Assembly: GCF_021916785.1 (NCBI RefSeq)
Contig: NZ_JAKCFC010000002.1
Location: 1-64,000, forward strand
DNA: 64,000 nt
Origin: Mycolicibacterium lacusdiani
Lineage (GTDB): Bacteria > Actinomycetota > Actinomycetes > Mycobacteriales > Mycobacteriaceae
Direction: 5' to 3'
Part shown: one piece after another, positions 26,905 to 37,427 of the stretch
How positions within the stretch are numbered: position 1 is the first letter of the stretch
Layout of the letters: each line of letters begins with the position of its first letter
Translations under genes and position numbers: made by a program
The notes under the pieces: model-generated
What the model saw: the letters and a program-made list of their open reading frames with translations, nothing else
Told to the model about the DNA's origin: nothing
Databases searched by the model: none

Positions 26905-28167
26905 CTAGCTGGCAGCCATGTCGTAGGACGAGTCCCGGTGGAACTTGGCGTCGATCCCGGCTTCCTCGTCCTCGGGTGCGACGCGGATGCCCATCGTCTT
27001 CTTGATGGCGAACGCGATCGCGAACGCGACGAGGAACGAGTACGCCATCACGGCGAACGCGGCCACGGCCTGCTTCCACAGTTGCTCGACCCCGCCGCCG
27101 TAGAACAGGCCGTTGGTGGCGTTGGGCATGCCCTCGCTGGCGAAGAAGCCGATCAGCAGGGTGCCGACCACGCCGCCGACGAGGTGGACGCCGACCACGT
27201 CGAGCGAGTCGTCGTAGCCGAACTTCGACTTCAGGCCAACGGCGTAGACGCAGATCGCACCGGCGATGGCGCCGACGAAGATGGCGCCAACGGGGGTGAC
27301 TGCACCACAGGCGGGGGTGATCGCGACCAGGCCGGTGATGGCGCCGGATGCCGCGCCGACGCCCGTGACGTGGCCGTCCTTGATCTTCTCCACGGCCAAC
27401 CACGCGAGGGTGGCAGCGCAGGTGGCGACGAAGGTGGTGACCATGACGATCGCGGCCGAGTTGCCCGCGGCCAGGGCCGAACCGCCGTTGAACGCGTACC
27501 AGCCGGCCCACAGCAGGCCCGCACCGAGCAGCGTGAGCGGCACGTTGTGCGGCTTGCGCAGCTGGCCGAACATGGCGGACTTGCCCAGCACGATCGCGAC
27601 GGCGAGCGCAGCGGCGCCCGCGTTGATGTGAACGGCCGTGCCGCCAGCGAAGTCGATGGCCTTGAGGCTGTTGGCGATCCAGCCGCCGACCGAGTCCTCG
27701 GTGACGACGCCGTCGAAGGCGAACACCCAGTGCGCGACGGGGAAGTAGACCAGCACCGCCCACACGGTGGCGAAGAGCATCCAGGCGCCGAACTTCATCC
27801 GGTCGGCGACCGCGCCGGAGATCAGGGCGACGGTGATGGCGGCGAACAGGGCCTGGAAGAGCGCGAACAAGCTGACCGGCAGCCCGGAGATGGTCGTCTG
27901 GGTCTCGAGCAGATCCTTCATGCCTGCGAATTCGGTGAAGCTACCGACGAAGCCGCCGTACGAGGTGCCGAACACCATCGAGAAGCCGAAGAGCACCCAG
28001 AGCACGCCGACGACGGCGACCGCTCCGAACGTCATCATCATCATGTTGGTCGAACTCTTGACCGAGACCATGCCGCCGTAGAACAGCGCAAGGCCTGGAA
28101 TCATGAGCGTGAGCCCGATGATGCAACACAGCATGAAAGCCGTGGTGCCCGTGTCCACTACGTCCAT
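26905..28167 (-). CDS. amt: Ammonium transporter
   Basis: Amt/MEP/Rh channel, 420 aa, about 11 transmembrane helices, conducting ammonium and often methylammonium. Recognisable segments are LALFYGGMVSVKSSTNMMMM, FAGGTAVHINAGAAALA (first His of the pore pair) and YDDSLDVVGVHLVGGVVGT (second His). ATG 28167 follows GGAG at 10 nt; the longer frame to 28230 lacks similarity. Two GlnR-like sites lie 58-121 bp upstream, and amine/ammonium assimilation genes follow. No glnB/glnK is adjacent. Confidence 0.93.
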   Translation of the reverse strand: MDVVDTGTTAFMLCCIIGLTLMIPGLALFYGGMVSVKSSTNMMMMTFGAVAVVGVLWVLFGFSMVFGTSYGGFVGSFTEFAGMKDLLETQTTISGLPVSLFALFQALFAAITVALISGAVADRMKFGAWMLFATVWAVLVYFPVAHWVFAFDGVVTEDSVGGWIANSLKAIDFAGGTAVHINAGAAALAVAIVLGKSAMFGQLRKPHNVPLTLLGAGLLWAGWYAFNGGSALAAGNSAAIVMVTTFVATCAATLAWLAVEKIKDGHVTGVGAASGAITGLVAITPACGAVTPVGAIFVGAIAGAICVYAVGLKSKFGYDDSLDVVGVHLVGGVVGTLLIGFFASEGMPNATNGLFYGGGVEQLWKQAVAAFAVMAYSFLVAFAIAFAIKKTMGIRVAPEDEEAGIDAKFHRDSSYDMAAS

Positions 28168-28224
28168 CGAGAAACTCCGTCCATCGTGATGATTCCCCTC
28201 AGTGAGGCGGCCGCTCAGTAGGCC

Positions 28225-28240
28225 GTTCACTGGCAGTAAC
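28225..28240 (-). promoter_or_regulatory. GlnR-like site 1 upstream of amt
   Basis: GTTAC-TGCCAG-TGAAC on the minus strand, resembling the actinobacterial GlnR half-sites gTnAc-n6-GaAAc. It lies 58-73 bp before the amt start. Confidence 0.4.
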
Positions 28241-28272
28241 CGTTGTTTCTGTTACGCGGAAAGTCTTCTGGT

Positions 28273-28288
28273 GTTGCGAGCACGTAAC
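28273..28288 (-). promoter_or_regulatory. GlnR-like site 2 upstream of amt
   Basis: GTTAC-GTGCTC-GCAAC on the minus strand, the better match to gTnAc-n6-GaAAc. It is 48 bp further upstream than site 1. Confidence 0.45.
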
Positions 28289-28330
28289 GGCAGTGCGGCG
28301 GCAGGGAATTGACAGGTGACTTGGGACGCC

Positions 28331-28336
28331 TAGAGT
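28331..28336 (+). promoter_or_regulatory. -10 box, leaderless promoter of the 150-aa gene
   Basis: TAGAGT, 7 nt, then GTG 28344. Confidence 0.5.
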
Positions 28337-28343
28337 GCCGACG

Positions 28344-28796
28344 GTGAACCTGGATCGGCGATGGTGGATCGCAATCGGCGTCGTGGTAGTGGCCGTGATC
28401 GCCCTGGTGGTGTCCCGGACGTTCTTCTCGGGACCGTCCGAGGAGTGCCGACCGGTTGCCGACCTGCTGGCGTTCAACGCGGAGCAGACCGAGCGCATCA
28501 CGTCGCGGCTGTCGGACAACGAGGGCCTGCCGACCGCGACCGACGACATCGCCTACCAGGCGTGGGCGGACGGGCTGGCCGAGCGGGCGCAGCGGGTCAC
28601 CTCGCCCGAGCTGGCGAAGACCAGCACCGACCTCGCGATCCTCGCCGACGAATTCGTCCGCGGCCTGCCCGAGTTGCGGGCGAAGGCCGAGTCGCAGGCA
28701 CCCGGAGCGCCCGCGCCGCCGGAGATGTATCAGATGGAGGCGACCAACGCCCGAGTCTCCGACAAGCTCGCGGAGCTGTCGGCCGCATGCTCCTGA
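28344..28796 (+). CDS. Membrane-anchored protein of unknown function
   Basis: A 150-aa protein with one N-terminal hydrophobic helix (residues about 6-25, WWIAIGVVVVAVIALVVS). The outside-facing domain is helical and has Cys in SEECRPVADLL and at the extreme C-terminus (ELSAACS), which could form a disulphide. I do not recognise a family. The GTG start is set by the -10 box. It ends 4 bp before the convergent nitroreductase stop. Confidence 0.78.
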   Translation: MNLDRRWWIAIGVVVVAVIALVVSRTFFSGPSEECRPVADLLAFNAEQTERITSRLSDNEGLPTATDDIAYQAWADGLAERAQRVTSPELAKTSTDLAILADEFVRGLPELRAKAESQAPGAPAPPEMYQMEATNARVSDKLAELSAACS

Positions 28797-28800
28797 CCGG

Positions 28801-29400
28801 TCAGAGGACGATCGGGCTGCCCCACGTGCCTGCGAACGCGATCTGCTCGAGCGGTAGCCGCTCGCGTGGTTGCGAATCCCGCTCGACCACCTTGGGCTCC
28901 GCCGTCGCGTAGTCACCCAGCAAGCCCACGGCGACGATCGCGACCGGTCGCACCCCTGCGGGCACTGCGAAGGCCTCGCGAGCCGCGTCGCCGTCGAAGC
29001 CGGCCATCGGGTGCGCAACCAGGCCCCGGGACACCGCCTCGACGGTGAGGTTGGCGATCGCCGCCCCGGCGTCGACCGCGGCGTACAGCGCGGTCTTCTC
29101 GTCGTCGCCCTCGTCGGCGCAGACCAGGATCAGCAGGCCCGCGGCGTGGGCATAGGAGTTCCCGCGCTTGAGCGTCACGGCCAGAGCGCCGAACGTGGCG
29201 TCGCCGCGCAGACCCACCACGAAGCGGACCGGCTGGCGCTGGCCCCACGTCGCCGACCAGCGGGCGGCCTCGAGCAGCGCAGTCACCTCGACTGCGGACA
29301 CGGTCGCGTCCGCGTCGAAGGCCCGCGGGCTCCAGCGGTCCGCGAGTTCCCGGTGAATCGGCACCCGCGTCCGCGCAGTCCGGTCCGGGCGCGCGGTCAC
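28801..29400 (-). CDS. Nitroreductase family protein
   Basis: A 199-aa FMN-dependent oxidoreductase of the nitroreductase fold. It has RWSPRAFDADATVSAVEVTALLEAARW at the N-terminus (FMN phosphate-binding Arg-Trp-Ser), GAAIANLTVEAVSRGLVAHPMAGF in the middle and a C-terminal RLPLEQI. The physiological substrate is unknown. TAGCGT lies 8 nt before the GTG start, a slightly long leaderless spacing. It diverges from lysC. Confidence 0.88.
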   Translation of the reverse strand: MTARPDRTARTRVPIHRELADRWSPRAFDADATVSAVEVTALLEAARWSATWGQRQPVRFVVGLRGDATFGALAVTLKRGNSYAHAAGLLILVCADEGDDEKTALYAAVDAGAAIANLTVEAVSRGLVAHPMAGFDGDAAREAFAVPAGVRPVAIVAVGLLGDYATAEPKVVERDSQPRERLPLEQIAFAGTWGSPIVL

Positions 29401-29499
29401 GGTGATCCACGCTACCCGCGGCCTGCGAGGGAAAAATCAGATGCCCTGACCCCTTATCCTTGACGGGAAACTCGGTAGGGACCCAGGGAAGGCTCGATA

Positions 29500-31846
<2,347 letters not shown>

Positions 31847-31854
31847 GGCGCCGC

Positions 31855-33006
31855 GTGTCGGTTCGCGTCCCGCCGTGGAACGCTGTGGCGTGGCTGAAGT
31901 CGACGTTCGCCGTCCTGCTGCTGTTCGCTGCACCCGCGCACGCTGATCCGGCTGCGCCGATCCCCGGACCTGCGCTGCCGCCGTTGGCACCCGGTCAGGT
32001 GATTCGCATCGGACCCGCCGCGGGAACCGGGACGCTCACGAAGGACTACGGGATCGGCGCGACCGATCTGTGCGAGTTCATGGAGTTCCCCAGCGGGATC
32101 CTGCAGGTGTGCGGCGACAGCTTCGCGGGGCAGGGTGTGGGCTTCGGCGGCTGGTGGTCGCCCATTGCGCTGCACGTCGAGACCGACTCGATCGACGACC
32201 CGACCGGTGTGCGCTACGACGGCGTAACCGGAGTCGGCGAACCGCTACTGGCCGATCGTTCGGCACCCGGCACGTCGCAGCTGCCCGCGGGCATCGTGTC
32301 GATCAACCGTGAGAATTACATGCTGGTCACCACCACCAAGGACCTGGTGCCCGCCACTTCACGGCTGGTGAAGGCGCTGCCGTCGCAGGCCCGCTGGCCG
32401 ACGGTACCCGGATCGCAGCGCGACGTCGGGTGGGCCGAAGGCCGGCAGTCACAGATCAGCGGCTACTACGACCCCATCCCGAAGCCAGACTCCGAGCGCG
32501 GGTGGGTGTACGTCGTCGCCAACGACTTCGATCGCAGCCAGCCCGTCGAGCTGTACCGGTCGAGACCGCAGGACTTCACCGACCGCAGCGCGTGGGAGGC
32601 GTGGTCGGGCCTGCCCGGTGCCGACGGCGGCTGGGGGAAGCGCCCCACCCCGCTGTGGCCCGACGCGGTCGGTGAGATGAGCGTGCGTCAGATCGACGGG
32701 CGCACCGTGCTGTCCTACTTCAACGCCTCGACGGGGAACATGGAGATGCGGGTCGCCGACGATCCGACGGGTCTGGGCACCGCGCCGGTCACCACCGTTG
32801 TACGGGCAGCGTCGTGGCCGGACCGGCCGGAGGATCTGCCTTCACCGTCGGACAACCGCCTCGCCCAGCCGTACGGCGGATACATCTCACCAGGGTCCAT
32901 GCCGGACGAGGTCAGGGTGTTCGTCAGCCAGTGGAACACCCAGCCCGAGGCCGACAACGCGCCATATCGGGTGATCCAGTTCGCGGTGAATCCGCTGAAG
33001 CCCTAG
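31855..33006 (+). CDS. Secreted DUF4185 domain protein
   Basis: A 383-aa exported protein with an N-terminal signal peptide (hydrophobic LKSTFAVLLLFAAPAHA, cleavage near residue 31). It is followed by a DUF4185 domain, predicted to be a beta-propeller-like fold related to glycosidase-type proteins. DUF4185 proteins have been linked to arabinan-degrading activities in recent work, but the family is diverse. Conserved-looking segments include CGDSFAGQGVGFGGWWSP, GIVSINRENYMLVTT and LSYFNASTGNMEMRVAD. GTG 31855 begins 9 bp after asd. Confidence 0.85.
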   Translation: MSVRVPPWNAVAWLKSTFAVLLLFAAPAHADPAAPIPGPALPPLAPGQVIRIGPAAGTGTLTKDYGIGATDLCEFMEFPSGILQVCGDSFAGQGVGFGGWWSPIALHVETDSIDDPTGVRYDGVTGVGEPLLADRSAPGTSQLPAGIVSINRENYMLVTTTKDLVPATSRLVKALPSQARWPTVPGSQRDVGWAEGRQSQISGYYDPIPKPDSERGWVYVVANDFDRSQPVELYRSRPQDFTDRSAWEAWSGLPGADGGWGKRPTPLWPDAVGEMSVRQIDGRTVLSYFNASTGNMEMRVADDPTGLGTAPVTTVVRAASWPDRPEDLPSPSDNRLAQPYGGYISPGSMPDEVRVFVSQWNTQPEADNAPYRVIQFAVNPLKP

Positions 33007-33010
33007 ACGC

Positions 33011-33048
33011 GATTCGGCCCGCCACCGGGTGGGTGGCGGGCCGAAATC
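33011..33048. terminator. Bidirectional terminator hairpin
   Basis: GATTCGGCCCGCCACC (33011-33026) pairs with GGTGGCGGGCCGAAATC (33032-33048), 16 bp with one bulged base and a 5-nt loop. It lies between the convergent DUF4185 and CsbD genes. There is no long T-run. Confidence 0.7.
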
Positions 33049-33064
33049 GAACTGTCGAGGATGC

Positions 33065-33238
33065 CTACTTCTTGAAGGCGTCCTTGACCTTCTCGCCGGC
33101 GTCCTTGAGGTTGGCCTTGACCTGGTCGGCCTTGCCCTCGTTCTTGGTGCTCTCGTCGCCAGTGGCGTGGCCGGCCGCTTCCTTGGCCTGGCCGCCGAGG
33201 TCGTCGACCTTGTTCTTGGCCTTGTCCAATCCGCTCAT
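33065..33238 (-). CDS. CsbD family stress protein
   Basis: A 57-aa hydrophilic, Lys/Ala/Asp-rich protein reading MSGLDKAKNKVDDLGGQA and ending KDAGEKVKDAFKK. This matches the CsbD family of small general-stress proteins with amphipathic helices. ATG 33238 has AAGGAG 7 nt upstream. It sits near the catalase and Ohr genes. The molecular role of CsbD proteins is unknown. Confidence 0.88.
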   Translation of the reverse strand: MSGLDKAKNKVDDLGGQAKEAAGHATGDESTKNEGKADQVKANLKDAGEKVKDAFKK

Positions 33239-33391
33239 GTCCGACTCCTTCGTCTCATAGCCCGATGTTCACCGGGCACGATGACGGTGTACCTCGAAGC
33301 CGCTGCGACGAAACCGGCTGGGACAGTGCTCACAGGGTATTCAAAGGTAAATCAGAAGCGGCGCATTGCGGCGGCGACCACTATCGGTGAC

Positions 33392-33880
33392 ATGAGTGAA
33401 TCGACGCCGTCCACCCCATCTACCTCGGTCCCCGACCCGGCCACCGACCCCGTGACGGGCCCGATCCCGCCCGTGGGACCACCGCCGCACCCCGACGGCC
33501 GACCCGTCTACAACAACCATCGACCGCGCCGGTCGGCCAAGGTGCCGCTGATCGCCGCCTGGGTCGGCATCGTCGCAGGCGTCGTATTCATCGTCGCGGT
33601 CATCTTCGGCACCGGCTTCGTGCTCGGGGCCCACTCCGGTGGTCATGGCGGCGGCCACGGCCGCGGTGACGTGATGATGCATCGCGGCGGACCGCCGCAG
33701 TCGTTCCCGATGGGTCCAATGATGCGGCCCGGTCCCGGGTTCGTCTTCCCAGGTGGGCCCGGAGGCAGCTTCGGCCCGATGGGCCCGATGGGCCCCGGTG
33801 GAACCGGCACCCCGGGCGGGGAGAACCCGGGAGCCCCTGGCCAGTCGCCGTCGTCGACCGCTCCGACGCCGCCGCGCTGA
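33392..33880 (+). CDS. Pro/Gly-rich single-pass membrane protein
   Basis: A 162-aa protein: a Pro/Thr-rich cytosolic N-terminus, one transmembrane helix (about 54-76, VPLIAAWVGIVAGVVFIVAV), then an extracellular tail rich in Gly, His, Pro and Met (HSGGHGGGHGRGDVMMH; repeated GPMGPM). The His/Met content could bind metal such as copper, a speculation. No family is recognised. ATG 33392 is preceded by CACTAT at 7 nt, a possible leaderless -10. Confidence 0.75.
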   Translation: MSESTPSTPSTSVPDPATDPVTGPIPPVGPPPHPDGRPVYNNHRPRRSAKVPLIAAWVGIVAGVVFIVAVIFGTGFVLGAHSGGHGGGHGRGDVMMHRGGPPQSFPMGPMMRPGPGFVFPGGPGGSFGPMGPMGPGGTGTPGGENPGAPGQSPSSTAPTPPR

Positions 33881-33904
33881 CCGGCGGTTTCCCGTGACCC
33901 GGTC

Positions 33905-33933
33905 CTGGGGTATTCGCGCTGCGGATACCCCAG
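33905..33933. terminator. Hairpin between the membrane protein and catalase genes
   Basis: CTGGGGTAT (33905-33913) pairs with ATACCCCAG (33925-33933), loop 11 nt. A likely terminator for the upstream gene. Confidence 0.55.
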
Positions 33934-33984
33934 GTGTCCTCAGCGGCCCAGCCCGGAAGCCGCCCGCCAAGAGGAGAACGTGAC

Positions 33985-35436
33985 ATGACCGAAAAGATCG
34001 CCACTACCGACTCGGGTGCGCCGGTACCCAGCCTGGAGCACTCACTATCGGTCGGACCGGACGGTCCGCTCCTTCTGCAGGATCACTACCTGATCGAGCA
34101 GATGGCGAACTTCAACCGGGAGCGCATCGTCGAGCGTCAGCCGCACGCCAAGGGTGGTGGAGCGTTCGGCCACTTCGAGGTCACCAACGACGTCAGCCAA
34201 TACACCAAGGCTGCGGTGTTCCAACCCGGCGTGAAGACGGAGATGCTGGCGCGGTTCTCCACCGTGGCGGGCGAGCGGGGCAGCCCAGATACCTGGCGTG
34301 ACCCGCGCGGATTCTCGCTGAAGTTCTACACGACCGAGGGCAACTTCGACCTCGTCGGGAACAACACGCCCGTCTTCTTCATGAAGGACCCGATGAAGTT
34401 CCAGAACTTCATCCGGTCGCAGAAGCGCATGGCCGCCAATAACCTCCGCGACCACAACATGCAGTGGGACTTCTGGACGCTCGTTCCCGAGTCGGCGCAC
34501 CAGGTGACCTGGTTGATGGGCGACCGCGGAATCCCCAAGACGTGGCGACACATGAACGGCTACTCCAGCCACACGTACAGCTGGATCAACGCCGCCGGTG
34601 AGATGTTCTGGGTGAAGTACCACTTCAAGACCGACCAGGGCGTCGACTTCCTCACGCAGGAGGACGCCGACCGTCTCGCCGGGGAGGACGCCGACTACCA
34701 CCAGCGCGACCTCTACGACACGATCGAGGCGGGCGACCACCCGACCTGGACCCTGAAGATGCAGATCATGCCGTTCGAGGACGCCAAGACCTACCGCATC
34801 AACCCGTTCGACCTGACCAAGGTGTGGCCGCACGCCGACTACCCGCTGATCGACGTCGGCAAGATGACGCTCGACCGCAACGTCGTCGACTACCACTCCC
34901 AGATCGAGCAGGCGGCGTTCGAGCCGAACAACGTGGTGCCCGGTACGGGTCTGTCGCCGGACAAGATGCTGCTGGCGCGTGGCTTCTCCTACTCCGACGC
35001 GCACCGCGCGCGGCTCGGCGTGAACTACAAGCAGATTCCGGTCAACGAGCCCAAGGTCGAGGTCAACGCCTACTCGAAGGACGGGGCGATGCGCATGAAG
35101 CTCGCGACCGACCCGGTGTACACGCCGAACTCGATGGGCGGCCCCGTCGCCGACGATCCGCGGCGCGTCGCCGAGGCGCACTGGGCCTCCGACGGCGACA
35201 TGGTGCGCGCGGCCTACACACCGCGTGCCGAGGACGACGACTGGAGTCAGGCGGGCACCCTGGTACGCGAGGTGCTCGACGACCAGGCACGAGATCGCTT
35301 GGCGAGCAACATCATCGGCCACGTCTCCGACGGCGTTAAGGAGCCCGTGCTGTCGCGGGTGTTCGAGTACTGGCGCAACGTCGATGCCGATCTCGGCAAG
35401 AAGGTCGAGGAAGGCGTGCGGTCCGGCCAGGGCTGA
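33985..35436 (+). CDS. katA: Monofunctional haem catalase
   Basis: Small-subunit (clade 3) catalase, 483 aa, dismutating hydrogen peroxide. The catalytic His54 is in [13 protein letters not shown], the distal Asn in VGNNTPVFF, and the haem-ligand Tyr in [11 protein letters not shown] near residue 335. ATG 33985 follows GAGGAG. This is distinct from the bifunctional KatG. Neighbours encode CsbD and Ohr, giving an oxidative-stress island. No FurA or OxyR gene is adjacent. Confidence 0.96.
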   Translation: MTEKIATTDSGAPVPSLEHSLSVGPDGPLLLQDHYLIEQMANFNRERIVERQPHAKGGGAFGHFEVTNDVSQYTKAAVFQPGVKTEMLARFSTVAGERGSPDTWRDPRGFSLKFYTTEGNFDLVGNNTPVFFMKDPMKFQNFIRSQKRMAANNLRDHNMQWDFWTLVPESAHQVTWLMGDRGIPKTWRHMNGYSSHTYSWINAAGEMFWVKYHFKTDQGVDFLTQEDADRLAGEDADYHQRDLYDTIEAGDHPTWTLKMQIMPFEDAKTYRINPFDLTKVWPHADYPLIDVGKMTLDRNVVDYHSQIEQAAFEPNNVVPGTGLSPDKMLLARGFSYSDAHRARLGVNYKQIPVNEPKVEVNAYSKDGAMRMKLATDPVYTPNSMGGPVADDPRRVAEAHWASDGDMVRAAYTPRAEDDDWSQAGTLVREVLDDQARDRLASNIIGHVSDGVKEPVLSRVFEYWRNVDADLGKKVEEGVRSGQG

Positions 35437-35454
35437 GGCGTCACCACTGTCGAG

Positions 35455-35503
35455 ACTGCGGGGAGATCGCGTTTCTCGCCGAAAGCGCGATCTCCCAGCA
35501 GTT
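35455..35503. terminator. Terminator after catalase
   Basis: GGGAGATCGCG (35461-35471) pairs with CGCGATCTCCC (35486-35496); outer ACTGC/GCAGT extends it with a bulge. It ends GTTTCGG, a weak T-tract. The rest of the 199-bp gap to the next gene shows nothing further. Confidence 0.65.
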
Positions 35504-35635
35504 TCGGCGGATGGAGTGGTTCCGGTGACACGCCCGCGAATCGCAATGCTGTAATTTCCATGTGGTCTGTGGGACCATTGAGAACTTTGATGTTCCTGTG
35601 GCCTACGGCGTCTCCTCGTGAGAGTGTCGCTAACC

Positions 35636-36163
35636 ATGACGCGCTCCCGTCACGCCCTCCTCTCGATCGCCCTCGCGGTTGCCGTCGTCGCCATGGCGGC
35701 CGGCTGCAGCCTCCGCCCGGAACCGCTGCCCCGCGCGAGCATGGACGTCTTCGAGGTGGGCGATTGCGTCGAGATCCCGGCGAGCGCGCCCGACACGTCA
35801 GGGTCCCTGCGTGCAGAGAAGGTGCCATGCAGCGTGGACGCGAGCTACACGGTGGGCGCCACCGCCAATGACGCAGGCCTCTGCCCGAGCAAGGAGTACC
35901 AACACCTTTCGGAGGCAGACCCGACCACGTCGCGGCTGTGTCTGGTACCCAACCTCGTCGCCAACCACTGCTACGTCCTCGACATGCCGATCGGCGTCGT
36001 GCAGCGCGCCGACTGCACCGAACGGGGCCACGACGGTCTGCTGGTGCAGATCACTCAGCGGCTCGACGTGCGCGACCAGCAGGCGTGCCCGGCCGAGGCG
36101 GGGCAGTTCGCCTGGCCGTACCCCTCGCCCGCGCGGACGTACTGCACGCTGACGGTCTTCTGA
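35636..36163 (+). CDS. Probable lipoprotein
   Basis: A 175-aa exported protein with a lipobox at the end of its signal peptide (ALAVAVVAMAAGC), so it is probably lipidated and membrane-anchored. The mature domain has several Cys (GDCVEI, VPCSV, LCPSKEY, RLCLV, HCYVL, ADCTE, QACPAE, YCTL), implying disulphides. It resembles mycobacterial LppU-like proteins, a tentative match. GTG 35618 is an alternative start; ATG 35636 gives a more usual signal-peptide length. Confidence 0.75.
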   Translation: MTRSRHALLSIALAVAVVAMAAGCSLRPEPLPRASMDVFEVGDCVEIPASAPDTSGSLRAEKVPCSVDASYTVGATANDAGLCPSKEYQHLSEADPTTSRLCLVPNLVANHCYVLDMPIGVVQRADCTERGHDGLLVQITQRLDVRDQQACPAEAGQFAWPYPSPARTYCTLTVF

Positions 36164-36216
36164 CCTTCCGCAGACCTCGCTTTCGCAATCCGGCCGAACT
36201 CGGCATGATCGATGTC

Positions 36217-36645
36217 GTGAGCATCGAAGTCGTCTACACGGCAGAGTCCACGGCAACCGGCGGAGGCCGCGACGGCCACGTGAAGTCCACGGATCAGAAG
36301 ATCGACCTCGACACGCGGCCACCGAAGGAGATGGGCGGCAGCGGCGAGGGCATCAATCCCGAACTGCTCTTCTCGGCCGGCTGGTCGGCCTGCTTCCTCG
36401 GCGCACTGCGGCTCGTCGCCCGCAACGAGAAGATCTCCATCGACGACGCCAGCGGCATCACCGCGCAGATCGGCTTCGGCAAGGACTCGGCGGGCGGGTT
36501 CGGCCTCACGGCCAACCTCATCGGCTACCTGCCTGGCCTCGAGCAGGACGCCGCCGACGATCTGATGGCCAAGGCCCACGAAGTGTGCCCCTACTCCAAG
36601 GCCACCCGCGGCAACATCGACGTCTCGCTGTCGGCGAAGGTCTGA
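36217..36645 (+). CDS. ohr: Organic hydroperoxide resistance protein (Ohr/OsmC family)
   Basis: A 142-aa thiol peroxidase reducing organic hydroperoxides. The two redox cysteines are in the classic contexts FSAGWSACFLGAL and EVCPYSKATRGNIDV, which separate Ohr from OsmC. The N-terminus VVYTAESTATGGGRDG matches family starts, so GTG 36217 is preferred over ATG 36205. A CATGAT box lies 7 nt before it. No OhrR regulator is adjacent. Confidence 0.9.
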   Translation: MSIEVVYTAESTATGGGRDGHVKSTDQKIDLDTRPPKEMGGSGEGINPELLFSAGWSACFLGALRLVARNEKISIDDASGITAQIGFGKDSAGGFGLTANLIGYLPGLEQDAADDLMAKAHEVCPYSKATRGNIDVSLSAKV

Positions 36646-36647
36646 CC

Positions 36648-37289
36648 GTGCGCGGCGCAATCGCCGTCCTCGCCGGTGTACTCGGCCTGATCGTCACCGC
36701 GGCGCCTGCCGCTGCCCGTCCGTCGGATCCGGGCGTCGTCAACTACGCCGTGCTGGGCAAGGGGTCGGTGGGCAACATCGTCGGCGCGAGGATGACGTGG
36801 GAGTCCACGTTCGCCGCACCCGTGCAGGCCTTCTACGTCGACGCGCCGCAGTGCAACGACTGGGCCGACATCGGGCTGCCGGACGTCTACGCCGACCCGG
36901 ACCTCGCCTCCTTCAACGGCGCGGTCGCACAGCGGGCAGCCGACGACGACACGAACCTGGTCAAGCAGTCGGTCGGGGTCTACGCCACCAACGACGCGGC
37001 CGCGCGAGCATTCGCGCGTGTCACGGACCGCACCCGCGGGTGCGACGGTCAGACGACCGCCATGCACCTGGCGGACTTCCGGACGCAGGTCTGGTCGTAC
37101 TCCGGCGGCCCGCCCACCGGCAACGATGCCGCGTGGGTGAAGCAGGAGGCGGGTACCGACCGGCGGTGCTTCGTACAGACACGGCTGCGGGAGAACGTTC
37201 TGCTACAAGCGAAAGTGTGCCAACCGGGTAACGGCGGACCCGCGGTGAACGTCCTGGCTGGCGCGATGCAGAACGCGCTCGGCCAATAG
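36648..37289 (+). CDS. Exported sensor-domain (PknH-like) protein
   Basis: A 213-aa secreted protein with a signal peptide (hydrophobic residues 3-20, cleavage after AAPAAA). The domain resembles the extracellular sensor of PknH, with a conserved Cys pattern (APQCNDW, TRGCDGQ, DRRCFVQ, AKVCQPG) and the segment GVYATNDAAARAF. Free-standing copies occur as lipoproteins or secreted proteins in mycobacteria; the ligand is unknown. GTG 36648 lies 2 bp after the ohr stop, suggesting co-transcription. It matches Rv3705c by position. Confidence 0.85.
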   Translation: MRGAIAVLAGVLGLIVTAAPAAARPSDPGVVNYAVLGKGSVGNIVGARMTWESTFAAPVQAFYVDAPQCNDWADIGLPDVYADPDLASFNGAVAQRAADDDTNLVKQSVGVYATNDAAARAFARVTDRTRGCDGQTTAMHLADFRTQVWSYSGGPPTGNDAAWVKQEAGTDRRCFVQTRLRENVLLQAKVCQPGNGGPAVNVLAGAMQNALGQ

Positions 37290-37303
37290 CGGCCACCGAG
37301 ATA

Positions 37304-37338
37304 CGTGAATTCACGCCCAATGCACACGGGAATTCACG
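37304..37338. terminator. Hairpin between the sensor-domain gene and egtA
   Basis: CGTGAATTC (37304-37312) pairs with GAATTCACG (37330-37338). The first copy, GTGAATTCAC, is also a perfect palindrome by itself (37305-37314), so an operator role is possible as well as termination. Confidence 0.5.
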
Positions 37339-37373
37339 CGACTCTGTCGGTGTCGTTGTCCAAGATGGTGGGC

Positions 37374-37427
37374 ATGGCGACGGCGAAGCCGAGCAGTCCG
37401 CGCTTCGCAGAGGGGATGGTTTCATGA
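37374..37427 (+). CDS. 17-codon leader ORF overlapping the egtA start
   Basis: ATG 37374 opens [17 protein letters not shown] and its TGA overlaps the egtA ATG as ATGA. A CAAGAT box lies 7 nt before the ATG, so it may be translated leaderless and couple to egtA. Confidence 0.35.
   Translation: MATAKPSSPRFAEGMVS

Noticed and set aside
28301..28330. Third GlnR site near the divergent 150-aa gene
   Set aside because: No gTnAc-n6-GaAAc match was seen there.
35437..35635. Hidden gene between catalase and the lipoprotein
   Set aside because: Only the terminator hairpin is evident; no start with a ribosome-binding site opens a convincing frame.
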